From CALGFH01 sp036003705 (lineage in GTDB: Bacteria > Actinomycetota > CALGFH01), in the NCBI GenBank assembly GCA_036003705.1, contig DASYSE010000083.1, positions 1-61,395 of the forward strand: 61,395 bases of DNA. Reading direction: 5' to 3'. Within the stretch, counting starts at the first letter, position 1. Every line of letters starts with the position of its first letter. This document shows, piece after piece, positions 24,696 through 32,724 of the stretch. The translations under genes and the position numbers were made by a program. The notes beneath the pieces are model-generated. The model was given only the letters and a program-made list of their open reading frames with translations, had not been told where the DNA came from and did no database searches.

Positions 24696-26792
24696 GTGGA
24701 AGAGCGTGCCAACCTGCCCCCGCCCGGCTCGGCCCCCTTCGACGAGGCCTCCGGTGTGACCCTCAGCAAGGTCCTCGGCCAGCTGGCCGACGGGGTGGTG
24801 GTGGTTCGGGCCTCGGGTCGCCTGTGCTACGCCAACGCCGCCGCCATCCGGCTGTGGGGCTTCGCCGGCCCCGACCAGGTGCCCGGCACGCTGCGGGACT
24901 TCGAGCACCGGTTCGACCTGCGCGACGCCGACGGCCAGCCCATCCCCGCCGAGCGCTGGCCGGCCGGCCGCGCCCTGGCCGGTGAGCGCTTCGACGACCT
25001 CGAGTGCGTGTTCGCCGGTGAGGACGGGACCGCGCGGCGGGTCCGCTGCGCCGGCGGGCCGGTCGAGCTGGAGGGCGGCGAGACCGGCGCCTGGGTGAGC
25101 TTCCGCGACGTCGGGCGGGAGGAGGCGATCCTGCGCGAGCTGCGCGAGGAGCGCGACCTGGTCACCGCCCTGATCGACATGAGCCCGATGGCGGTCGCCG
25201 TGGCCAGGGCCCCCGAGATGGTCGTCGAGCTGGCCAACGACGTCGCCAAGGCCCTCCGGCCTGAGGTCCGGATGGTGGGGGCGCGGGTGCCCGAGGTGTT
25301 CCCCGAAGCCGGGCCGGCCGGCTTCCTGGAGCTGCTGCGGCAGGTGGCGCAGACGGGCGAGGCGGTCTCGGTCGTCGACGCGCCGATGGAGTGGTGGCGG
25401 CCGGGCGAGACCCGCTACTTCTCGATGACCTACTCGCGCCTGCCCCAGCCGCGCGGCCGCCCGACCCGGGTGCTGATCATGGCCAGGGAGACCACCGCCG
25501 AGGTGACGGCGAGGGCGAGGGCCGAGGCGATCGCGGCCGAGCGCGTCAGGGACCTGTCCCGGGCCAGGGTCACCTCGGCCCGGCTGCGCAGCCTGGTCGA
25601 CCTGGCCGCCGCGATCGCCTCCGTCGAGGACCTCGACGCGCTGCTGTACCTGGTCACCGGCGAGGCAGCGAGGCTGCTCGGGTCCGACATGGCCAACCTG
25701 TTCCTGCTCGACGAGCGCGGCGACCAGCTGATCGGCCAGGCCCATGTCGGCATGGACGACGAGGCCGTGCTCGGCATGCGCATCGTGCCTGCCGAGTGGC
25801 CCGAGGTCGGCGAGGTCATCCGCACCGGCCGGCCGGCCGTGCACACCCGGGCCGATCAGGTCAGCGGGCCCGAACGGCCCTACATCGAGCGCTTCGGCAT
25901 CCGCTCCTACGTGGCGGTGCGGCTGGGCGGCCCGAGCCGTCCGCTGGGCGTCCTGTTCATCAACTACACCGGCCGCCGGCACCGCTTCAGCCGTCCCGAG
26001 CTGGCCTTCGTCGAGACCCTGACGAGCTACCTGAGCGTCACCATCGAGCGGGCCCGGCTGGTCAGCGTGCTCCGCGAGGCGGTCATCTCGCTGCAGGCGG
26101 CGGTTCTGCCGGCATCCTTCCCGACCATTCCCGGCCTGGACGCCGGCGCCCTGTACCGCTCGGCCAGCGAGGTCGCCCAGGTCGGCGGGGACTTCTACGA
26201 CCTGTTCGCGCTGGAGGACGGGCGGGTCGGGGCCGTCATCGGCGACGTCTGCGGCAAGGGCGTCGCGGCGGCCAGGCACACCGGCCGCCTCCGCTACGAG
26301 CTGCGCAGCCTGCTCGAGGACGGCCGGCCGCCGGGTCGGGTGCTGACCGCGTTCAACCGCCGGGTCCAAAAGGAGTTCGCCGAGGACGAATACGCCACCC
26401 TGCTGCTGCTGATGCTGGACCCCGCGACCGGCGCGGTGCGCTGGTCCAGCGCCGGCCACCCGCCGCCGGTGCTCAGCGGCCCGACTCCGCGCACCCTGGC
26501 GTTCGCCGGCTCGCTGCCGATCGGCCTGTTCCCCGACGCCGCCTACCGGACGGCCCGCTTCACCCTGCCGCCGGGCCGCTGCCTGGTGCTCTACACCGAC
26601 GGCGTGGTCGAGGCCCGCAACCCCGATGGCCAGCAATTCGGCACCGAGGGGCTGGAGGCCGCCTCGCCCGCGGTGTCGGCCAGCGCCGCCGCCGTGGCCG
26701 AGGTCGTCCTCAAGCAGGTGCTCAGCCACTCCGGCGGCCACCTGGACGACGACGCGGCCGTGCTGGTCCTGCGCCGCGAACCGGTTGCCTAG
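24696..26792 (+). CDS. PAS-PAS-GAF sensor with SpoIIE/PP2C-type serine phosphatase
   Basis: The 698-residue protein has a PAS domain (about 20-135), a second PAS-like region (about 150-270), a coiled segment, a GAF domain (about 305-450, LVTGEAARLLGSDMANLFLL) and a C-terminal SpoIIE phosphatase (from about 470). The phosphatase metal motifs are GGDFYDLF, GDVCGKGVAAARHTG, LYTDGVVEARN and DDDAAVLVLRR. It probably dephosphorylates an anti-sigma-factor antagonist in response to redox, light or ligand. GTG 24696 gives a start just before the first PAS domain. The TAG stop lies in the left end of a dispersed repeat element. Confidence 0.9.
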   Translation: MEERANLPPPGSAPFDEASGVTLSKVLGQLADGVVVVRASGRLCYANAAAIRLWGFAGPDQVPGTLRDFEHRFDLRDADGQPIPAERWPAGRALAGERFDDLECVFAGEDGTARRVRCAGGPVELEGGETGAWVSFRDVGREEAILRELREERDLVTALIDMSPMAVAVARAPEMVVELANDVAKALRPEVRMVGARVPEVFPEAGPAGFLELLRQVAQTGEAVSVVDAPMEWWRPGETRYFSMTYSRLPQPRGRPTRVLIMARETTAEVTARARAEAIAAERVRDLSRARVTSARLRSLVDLAAAIASVEDLDALLYLVTGEAARLLGSDMANLFLLDERGDQLIGQAHVGMDDEAVLGMRIVPAEWPEVGEVIRTGRPAVHTRADQVSGPERPYIERFGIRSYVAVRLGGPSRPLGVLFINYTGRRHRFSRPELAFVETLTSYLSVTIERARLVSVLREAVISLQAAVLPASFPTIPGLDAGALYRSASEVAQVGGDFYDLFALEDGRVGAVIGDVCGKGVAAARHTGRLRYELRSLLEDGRPPGRVLTAFNRRVQKEFAEDEYATLLLLMLDPATGAVRWSSAGHPPPVLSGPTPRTLAFAGSLPIGLFPDAAYRTARFTLPPGRCLVLYTDGVVEARNPDGQQFGTEGLEAASPAVSASAAAVAEVVLKQVLSHSGGHLDDDAAVLVLRREPVA

Positions 26793-26916
26793 AACAGCGG
26801 TCATGTGTCCGGGGCCGCCTGCGGCGTCGAGCTATCCGTGCAGCCTGGAGCTTGCGCGCCGCCAACGCGCTGCCCGCAAATCCCTCGAATCCGGATACCT
26901 GAACCGGTTGCCTAGA
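26778..26916 (+). repeat. Dispersed ~125-bp element, copy A, flanked by 16-bp direct repeats
   Basis: The core begins GAACAGCGG at 26792 and ends at CCTAG 26915. The perfect direct repeat GAACCGGTTGCCTAGA lies at 26778-26793 and 26901-26916. The left CTAG gives the TAG stop of the phosphatase, and the right CTAG read on the other strand gives the TAG stop of the VanZ gene. Copies B (34225) and C (50660) share most of the core in the same orientation. Confidence 0.85.
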
Positions 26917-27403
26917 CGCGGGCGTCCCGCCGGCCGGTCGAGGCCCGGGCCACCAGCCGGTAGGCGAGGTAGCCGACCGCCGTGCCCAGGGTGTTCGTCA
27001 GCACGTCGTTGACGTCGGCCCGGCGGACGCCGGGGAACGCGACCTGGGACAGCTCGATCAGCGTCGACAGCGCCAGCCCGGCGGCCACGGTCCGCCACAG
27101 CCGGTCGAGGCGGGGCAGCAGCAGCGGCAGCAGGAACCCGAGGGGGACGAACAGGGCGACGTTGGCCACCGCTCCGGCAAGGGTGGCCAGCCGCCGGTCG
27201 CCGTCCCGCAGGTTGACCGCCATGTTCCAGACCGGCACCAGCTGCGGCCGCCAGTTGTGGCGGTAGCGGGCCAGGTCGGAGCGCCACCGGGTCGGCAGCA
27301 GGGTGATCACGGTCAGCACGGACGCGTAGGCGACGGCGGCCACCCGGACCAGCGCCACCGGTACCCCGAGCGGCCGTTCGCGCTCGGGTCGGGGGTGGCT
27401 CAC
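26912..27403 (-). CDS. VanZ-family membrane protein
   Basis: The 163-residue protein has about four transmembrane helices and the VanZ-like pattern: VWNMAVNLRDGDRRLATLAG, NVALFVPLGFLLPLLLP, LSTLIELSQVAFPGVRRADVNDVLTNTLGTAVGY. GTG 27403 is chosen because it overlaps the stop of the upstream gene (GTGA), implying translational coupling. Frames starting at 27478 overlap that gene too far. VanZ proteins are associated with teicoplanin tolerance and envelope functions, but the biochemical role is unknown. The stop codon is supplied by repeat element A. Confidence 0.85.
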   Translation of the reverse strand: MSHPRPERERPLGVPVALVRVAAVAYASVLTVITLLPTRWRSDLARYRHNWRPQLVPVWNMAVNLRDGDRRLATLAGAVANVALFVPLGFLLPLLLPRLDRLWRTVAAGLALSTLIELSQVAFPGVRRADVNDVLTNTLGTAVGYLAYRLVARASTGRRDARV

Positions 27404-28287
27404 CGCTCGGGAGGCGGTGGGAGCGAGCGCGGTTCGCCGCCGGGCTCTGGCGGCTGGCCCCAGCCGGAGGGGTTCCATCCGCTTGGCGGGCGGCCGTTGG
27501 GAGTGGTCGGCTCGCCCCAGTGGGCGGTGGTCCTCGGCATCGTCCGGAGCCGGCCCCAGTCCTGCTCACCGCCGGCCCTGACCTGCCTGGCGGCCAGCCG
27601 GGCGGCCACCGCCGAGCCGATCAGGGGGGCGACGACCTCGGGGATGATGATCCGCGCGAACCGGGCCGGGATCATGGCGGCGATCCGGGCGGCGGCGCGG
27701 CGGGCGGCGGCGTCGGGCAGGGCGCGGCGCAGGGAGCGACCGCGGACGCCGCGCCACCCGCCGGCCGCCTGGACGTCGCCGAGGACGTTGGCGACCAGCT
27801 CGCGGGGGCTGAGGGCGTGCTGGCCGGCGAGCGCCGCCAGGTCGGCCCGGAGCTTGGCCTCGAGCACGAACAGGGCGAGCACCTCGGCAAGGGCGGTGAC
27901 GCCGATGCTGCCGAGCGCCGTGCCGGCCGCCGGCGGTGCGGCCACGGAGGCCGCGGCCACCGCCTCCTGGGCGGCCACGACCCCGCCGACGAGCATGGCG
28001 AGGCCGGCGGCGGTGCGGGCAGCCCTGTCGATCAGCCGCTTGGCGATCTCGTCGTCGGACCGGCCCGGGTAGCGGGTGCGCAGCTCCCCCAGGGTGGCCG
28101 GCCGGACCTGGGCCGCCGCCTCGTCCAGCAGCGGCCGGATGCCGGCCTTGCTGACCTCGCCGAGCCGGCCCTTGACCACCCCGACGGCGTCGCCGAGCAG
28201 GCGCCGCAGCGAAGACTGGTCACCTCCGGCGGCCGCACCCTCGGTGGCCAGCCGCTCCCCCCATGGATCCCGCCGTTGGTCGTTCAT
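27400..28287 (-). CDS. Membrane-associated protein of unknown function
   Basis: The 295-residue protein has a charged N-terminus (LLGDAVGVVKGRLGEVSKAG), a YPGRSDDEIAKRLIDRAARTA segment, two or three hydrophobic stretches (AAGLAMLVGGVVAAQEAVAA; IGVTALAEVLALFVLEAKL; FARIIIPEVVAPLIGSAVAA) and a Pro/Gly/Trp-rich tail (PPSGWNPSGWGQPPEPGG). The hydrophobic core is faintly reminiscent of EcsC-type proteins, but I cannot confirm it. It overlaps the VanZ gene by 4 bp, so the two form an operon. Confidence 0.7.
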   Translation of the reverse strand: MNDQRRDPWGERLATEGAAAGGDQSSLRRLLGDAVGVVKGRLGEVSKAGIRPLLDEAAAQVRPATLGELRTRYPGRSDDEIAKRLIDRAARTAAGLAMLVGGVVAAQEAVAAASVAAPPAAGTALGSIGVTALAEVLALFVLEAKLRADLAALAGQHALSPRELVANVLGDVQAAGGWRGVRGRSLRRALPDAAARRAAARIAAMIPARFARIIIPEVVAPLIGSAVAARLAARQVRAGGEQDWGRLRTMPRTTAHWGEPTTPNGRPPSGWNPSGWGQPPEPGGEPRSLPPPPER

Positions 28288-28340
28288 TTCACGCTAGTGC
28301 TTCCCTCTGATCCGCCTCGACAACCAGCGCTCCCCGATCC

Positions 28341-28367
28341 ATGTGGGGGGAGCTCGCTGCCCCACAT
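28341..28367 (-). terminator. Hairpin after the dUTPase gene
   Basis: ATGTGGGG and CCCCACAT form a perfect 8-bp stem around an 11-base loop. It lies 12 bp beyond the dUTPase stop and before the next minus-strand gene. No U-tract is present. Confidence 0.5.
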
Positions 28368-28378
28368 CCCCCAAGAGC

Positions 28379-28819
28379 TTAGCGGCCGGTCGAGCCGAAG
28401 CCGCCAGCGCCCCTTGGGGTGGCGGGGAGCTCGTCGACGTCGAGGAAACGGACGCGGGCCACCGGCTGCACGACCAGCTGGGCGATGCGGTCGCCGCGGC
28501 GGACCGTGAACGGCTCGGCCGGGTCGGTGTTGAGCAGCACCACCCTGACCTCACCCCGGTAGCCGGCGTCGACCGTGCCGGGGGCGTTGACCACGGTGAT
28601 CCCGTGCCTGGCGGCCAGCCCGGAGCGGGGGTGGACGAAGGCGGCGTAGCCCTCGGGCACGGCGAGCGCCATCCCGGTGCCGAGCACCGCACGTCCCCCC
28701 GGCGGGAGCACCACCTCCTCGGCGGCGCGCAGGTCGGCCCCGGCATCGCCCGGATGCGCGTAGGCTGGCAGCGGCAGATCGGGATGGAGCCGGCGGACCG
28801 GCAGCTCGGGAGCGTCCAC
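28379..28819 (-). CDS. dut: dUTP diphosphatase (trimeric dUTPase)
   Basis: The 146-residue protein shows all five conserved motifs: PGDAGADLRA, VHPRSGLAARHGI, GTVDAGYRGEV, RRGDRIAQLVVQPV and the C-terminal arm GGFGSTGR. It hydrolyses dUTP to dUMP and pyrophosphate, keeping uracil out of DNA and feeding dTMP synthesis. GTG 28819 is chosen because AAAGG lies 8 bases upstream and the length is then typical. A longer frame to 28915 lacks support. It is divergent from the gene at 28937. Confidence 0.95.
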   Translation of the reverse strand: MDAPELPVRRLHPDLPLPAYAHPGDAGADLRAAEEVVLPPGGRAVLGTGMALAVPEGYAAFVHPRSGLAARHGITVVNAPGTVDAGYRGEVRVVLLNTDPAEPFTVRRGDRIAQLVVQPVARVRFLDVDELPATPRGAGGFGSTGR

Positions 28820-28936
28820 GGCATCGGCCTTTCGCCCGAGAATGGCCAGGGCCCCGGACCACGCTTCCCCTCGCGGCCCGGGGCCCAGCTCATCCCCGGC
28901 GAACCGGCGCACCATCCGCCGGGGAGAATTACAACG

Positions 28937-29917
28937 ATGTCATTCTACCCAGGCGGGCTCGGAGGCGGCAAGCTGGTGTCGACGAGGGAGGTGAGCGAGC
29001 TGGCCGGGGAGCAAGCGGTGGACGGCCTGTTCGGGCTGGCCCCTGAGGAGTTCGTTGCCGCCCGGGACGAGCTGGCCCGCCGGCTCCGGCGCGAGGGCGA
29101 CCCCGCGGCGGCGGCCGAGGTCAAGGCGCTGCGGCGCCCGCCGCTGTCGGCCTGGGCGGTCAATCAGCTGGCCCATGGCCGCGCCGGCGAGCTGGAGCAG
29201 CTCCTGGCCGCCGGTGAGCGGCTGCGCGCCGCCCATCAGGCCGCCCTGGCCGGCGGGGGCGCCGCAAAGCTGCGGGAGGCGGCGCGGGCCGAGCGGGAGG
29301 CCGTGACCAGGCTGGTCGGGGCCTCGCTGGAGGTGCTGCGCCAGGCCGGTCACCCGGCCACCGACGCGACCCGCGACCGGGTCGCCGCCACCCTGCACGC
29401 CGCCGCCGCCGACCCGGCCGCCGCCGACCTGGTCCGCCGGGGCCGCCTCACCCACGACCTCGACCCTTCCGGCTTCGGCGCCCTGTCGGCCGACGATGCC
29501 GAGGCCGGCCAGGAGGCGGCCGGGGCCGCCCGCAACCCGCGGCGGCGGGGCGCCGGGACCGGTCCGGGCCGGGGCCGCAGGCAACGAACCAAGGCTGGCG
29601 CGGCCGACCGGGAGGACCGTGGCACAGCCGCCGCCAAGGAGGATGACCTGGCGGCGGCGCGGGCCCGACGGACGGCCGCGGTCGCCGCCCGGGACGACGC
29701 CCGGAAGCGGGCACGGCGCGCCGCCGACCAGGCCGTGCTCGCCACCCGCCAGGCCGAGCGGCTGGGCCGGATGGCCGACCAGGCCGAGCGGGAGGCAGGC
29801 AGGGCCCGTGCCACCGCGACGGCGGCCATCGAGGCCGCCCTGGCGGCCCGCGAGCGGGCGGCCAGGGCGGCCAAGGAGCTGCGCGAGGCCGAGGACCGCA
29901 TCCCCACCGACCGCTGA
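28937..29917 (+). CDS. Alanine/arginine-rich coiled-coil protein of unknown function
   Basis: The 326-residue protein has an N-terminal helical region (LAPEEFVAARDELARRLRRE, then LRRPPLSAWAVNQLAHGRAGEL) of a type seen in many actinobacterial hypothetical proteins. An arginine-rich linker (RNPRRRGAGTGPGRGRRQR) leads to a long C-terminal coiled coil of ARA/RAA heptads (KRARRAADQAVLATRQAERL onward). GGGGAG is 11 bases before ATG 28937. Basic linker and coiled coil suggest nucleic-acid or scaffold binding. No function can be assigned. Confidence 0.75.
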   Translation: MSFYPGGLGGGKLVSTREVSELAGEQAVDGLFGLAPEEFVAARDELARRLRREGDPAAAAEVKALRRPPLSAWAVNQLAHGRAGELEQLLAAGERLRAAHQAALAGGGAAKLREAARAEREAVTRLVGASLEVLRQAGHPATDATRDRVAATLHAAAADPAAADLVRRGRLTHDLDPSGFGALSADDAEAGQEAAGAARNPRRRGAGTGPGRGRRQRTKAGAADREDRGTAAAKEDDLAAARARRTAAVAARDDARKRARRAADQAVLATRQAERLGRMADQAEREAGRARATATAAIEAALAARERAARAAKELREAEDRIPTDR

Positions 29918-29994
29918 CCAGCTGTCACCGGTGAAGCTGCTATGGCGGTGATGACCCTGGTAGGCTCGCCAGGTCCAAGGCGAGGGAGGGGAGC

Positions 29995-30594
29995 TTGGGC
30001 GAGCTGGCGCTGGAGGTGCACCCGCTGACCCGCGACCGCTGGGACGACCTGGCTACCCTGTTCGACCGGCCAGGCGACCCCAAGGGCTGCTGGTGCATGT
30101 ACTACCGGGTGCGCGGCCGCGAGTTCGAGCAGCTCTGGGGCAAGGGCGCGAAGGCCGCCTTCCAGCAGGTGGTCGAGCAGGGCCCGCCGCCCGGCCTGCT
30201 CGCCTACCGCGACCAGACCCCGGTCGGCTGGTGCGCCATCGCCCCGAGGGAGTCCTACCCGAGGATCCTCCGCTCCCCCGTCATCCGGCCAATCGACGAT
30301 CAACCTGCCTGCTGGGCGACTGTCTGCTTCTATGTGCGGCGGGACCAGCGGCGCGGCGGGGTCGCCGCCGCCCTGCTGGAGGCGGCGGTCGAGTTCGCCG
30401 CCGCCAACGGCGCCGAGGCGGTCGAGGGCTATCCCAAGGAAACCGATGGCGCCAGGAAGCACGCCAACGAGATGTTCGTCGGCTCGATGACGATGTTCGT
30501 CGAGGCCGGCTTCGAGGAGGTCGGCCGCCGCTCCCCGCTGCGGCCGATCATGCGCCGGACGGTGGCTCAGCGGCCGCGGCGGGCCCGGAGGTAG
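29995..30594 (+). CDS. GNAT-family N-acetyltransferase
   Basis: The 199-residue protein has a GNAT core with the acetyl-CoA segment VRRDQRRGGVAAALLEAAVEFA (about 112-133), preceded by WATVCFY and followed by EGYPKE. An N-terminal Cys pair sits in DPKGCWCMYYR. TTG 29995 is chosen because GAGGGGAG lies about 4-5 bases upstream. The substrate is unknown. Its last 28 bp overlap the convergent VWA-protein gene tail to tail. Confidence 0.85.
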   Translation: MGELALEVHPLTRDRWDDLATLFDRPGDPKGCWCMYYRVRGREFEQLWGKGAKAAFQQVVEQGPPPGLLAYRDQTPVGWCAIAPRESYPRILRSPVIRPIDDQPACWATVCFYVRRDQRRGGVAAALLEAAVEFAAANGAEAVEGYPKETDGARKHANEMFVGSMTMFVEAGFEEVGRRSPLRPIMRRTVAQRPRRARR

Positions 30595-32597
30595 TCGCTG
30601 ACCACGTAGTCGCCGAGCCGGTCGGCGGATGGGGCGAACACCCGCCCGCCGTTGAGCCGCGCGATCAGGTCGACGAAGCCGACCAGGCGCGGGTCCTGGT
30701 CGAGCATGAACACGTTGATGGTGGCGCGCCGCCTGGTCAGCCGGGTCACCTCGGTCAGGGTCAGCTCGACCGTGCGCGGGTCGGGCGGGTAGTCGAACCG
30801 GGGGTCGCCGTCGGGCTCCAGGTGCGCGGTCGGCTCGCCGTCGGTGATGACCAGGACCACCGGCTCGGCCTCGGGATGCCGGTCCAGGTGGCGCCCGGCC
30901 AGCACCAGGGCGTGGTGCAGGTTGGTCCCCTGCTCCATGGCCGTGTCCAGGTCGGGCAGGTCGGCCGGCCGCACGGTCCTGGCCAGCAGCGAGAACCCGA
31001 TGATCTCCAGGGCGTCCTGCGGGTAGCGGGTCGACACCAGGCTGTGCAGGGCCAGCGCCGTCGCCTTGGCCATCGCCCAGGTCTCCCGGAGCAGCATCGA
31101 GTACGACTGGTCGACCAGCAGGCAGACAGCCGCGGACGTCCTCCGCTCGGTCTCCTCGACCTCGAAGTCCTCAGGAGTCAGGCGGACGCCGCCTCGAGGC
31201 AGGCTCGGTTCATTCGGGGGGGAGTCCTTCTCCCCGAACCCTCCCAACATCTCGGCCCGAGTCGGGCGCCCGGCGGATCGCCCCGATTCGCCGGCGCCGC
31301 GCAGGACGGCGTTGCGGACGGTGCGGACCACGTCCAGTGGTTCTTCATCGCCGAAGACCCAGGGGCGCGAGGCGCCGGTAGGCTCCCCGGCGAGGCCGAG
31401 ACCGGCGATGTCGTGGTCGCCGCGGCGGCCCTCGTCCAGGCTGGAGAAGATCCGGCGCAGCGCGACCGCGCCGATGCGCCGGATCGCCTTGGGGGTCAGC
31501 TTCAGCTCGCCCTGGTCGCGGACCAGGTAGCCCTCCTCGGCCAGCTCCCGTTCCAGCCGGCGAAGGGTCTCGACGTCCTCGACCGCGGCCCGGCCCAGCG
31601 CGCGCTCCACCGCCTCCAGGTCGACGTCGTCGAGGGACGCGCCCGGGTAGCGCTGGCCGAGCGAGGCCTCCAGCGACTCGAGGTCGGCCAGCTCCTCCAG
31701 CGCGGTGGTGGCGTCGCCCAGCCCGAGCGGCTGCTCCCCGCCCATGGCCGCCTCCTGGTCCCAGCGCAGGTCGGGCCGGCGCGACCGCAAGGACCGGCCC
31801 AGCCGGTCCATCTCGTACTGGAGCCCGAGGTCGCCGAGGACCTGCTGGGCCAGGCCGGCCAGCTCGGCCCGCTGCTCGGGGGTGAGCGAGGCCGCCAGGC
31901 GGCTGGCCGCGGCCGCCCGGCGGGCCAGCGCGTCGACCAGCTCCTCGAGGCTGTGCGGGTTCTCGGGGAACATGTCGCCGTAGCGGTCCATGAACTCGTC
32001 GAACTGTCGCTGGGTGTCCTCGCCGCGGGCGTCGGCCTCGAGCATCGCGTTGAGGTCGGCCATCATGTCGCGGATGCGCTGCAGCTCCTCGGGGCTGGCC
32101 CCGGCCAGCGCGTCGCGCATGCCCCGGAACTGGGAGTCGAGCACCTCCCGGCGGAGCAGGTCGCGGATCTGCTCGTAGGTCGCCGCCGCCTCCGGCGAAC
32201 GCCACCGGTGGTCGGCGAGCTGGCGCACCGCCCCCGCGGTGTCCGCCGGGAGCTGGTCCAGCTCGGCCTCGGCCAGCCTGGCCGCGTCCGACGGGTCGGG
32301 GAACAGCGCCCGCCGTTCCTGGTCGACGGCCTGGTCGAGCAGCTCCCTGACCCGCTCGAGGGTGCCGTCGAGCTGGCCCCGTTCGCGCAACCCTCGGCGC
32401 CGCTCGCGGACCTGCCGGAGCAGGTCGCGCAGACCCCTGATCCCCGGCATGCCCTGGCGCAGCAGGTTGCGCAGGGCGTCGGCGGCCCGGTCGCCGGCCA
32501 GCACCCGCTCCCCTAGCCGGTCAAGCGCCTTGGCCACGTCGAACGGCGGCTCCAGCGGGTCGGGACCGCCGCGCCAGGCGCCGTACCGGTAGCTCAT
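30567..32597 (-). CDS. VWA-domain protein paired with a ChlI/MoxR-type ATPase
   Basis: The 676-residue protein has a long helical N-terminal part and a C-terminal von Willebrand A domain with a MIDAS site (LLVDQSYSM, about 480; QGTNLHHAL; VVLVITDGEPTAH). The arrangement resembles ChlD/CoxE-like partners of AAA+ ATPases, which remodel target proteins or insert metal. A 42-bp dispersed repeat has entered in frame just before the VWA domain (RAEMLGGFGEKDSPPNEP). The ATG at 32597 overlaps the stop of a 14-codon micro-ORF. It follows the ATPase gene with only the repeat array between. Confidence 0.88.
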   Translation of the reverse strand: MSYRYGAWRGGPDPLEPPFDVAKALDRLGERVLAGDRAADALRNLLRQGMPGIRGLRDLLRQVRERRRGLRERGQLDGTLERVRELLDQAVDQERRALFPDPSDAARLAEAELDQLPADTAGAVRQLADHRWRSPEAAATYEQIRDLLRREVLDSQFRGMRDALAGASPEELQRIRDMMADLNAMLEADARGEDTQRQFDEFMDRYGDMFPENPHSLEELVDALARRAAAASRLAASLTPEQRAELAGLAQQVLGDLGLQYEMDRLGRSLRSRRPDLRWDQEAAMGGEQPLGLGDATTALEELADLESLEASLGQRYPGASLDDVDLEAVERALGRAAVEDVETLRRLERELAEEGYLVRDQGELKLTPKAIRRIGAVALRRIFSSLDEGRRGDHDIAGLGLAGEPTGASRPWVFGDEEPLDVVRTVRNAVLRGAGESGRSAGRPTRAEMLGGFGEKDSPPNEPSLPRGGVRLTPEDFEVEETERRTSAAVCLLVDQSYSMLLRETWAMAKATALALHSLVSTRYPQDALEIIGFSLLARTVRPADLPDLDTAMEQGTNLHHALVLAGRHLDRHPEAEPVVLVITDGEPTAHLEPDGDPRFDYPPDPRTVELTLTEVTRLTRRRATINVFMLDQDPRLVGFVDLIARLNGGRVFAPSADRLGDYVVSDYLRARRGR
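31206..31247 (-). repeat. Dispersed 42-bp element, copy b, in frame inside the VWA gene
   Basis: Read on the minus strand it starts TTGGGAGGGTTCGG and ends CGAATGAACCG, and is about 90% identical to copy a at 19727. Here no stop is met, and it is translated as LGGFGEKDSPPNEP. Confidence 0.8.
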
Positions 32598-32600
32598 CCC

Positions 32601-32724
32601 CCGCCCACCGGCTGACGGGTGCAGCGCCGACGGTTCATCCGCCGCCCACCGGTCGACGGGTGCAGCGCCGACGGTTCATCCACCGCCCACCGGTCGACGG
32701 GTGCAGCCCCCGACGGTTCATCCG
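32601..32724 (-). repeat. 41-42-bp tandem repeat linking ChlI stop to VWA start; chain of micro-ORFs
   Basis: Units lie at 32601-32641, 32642-32682 and 32683-32724. Each contains GGATGAACCG, in which TGA and ATG overlap. The first TGA ends the ChlI-type gene. Translating the units gives 14-codon frames (MNRRRCTRRPVGGG type), whose TGA overlaps the next ATG. The last one overlaps ATG 32597 of the VWA gene. Confidence 0.85.

Noticed and set aside
32601..32724. CRISPR-like array
   Set aside because: Units are directly adjacent without unique spacers; the same holds for all tandem arrays in the window.
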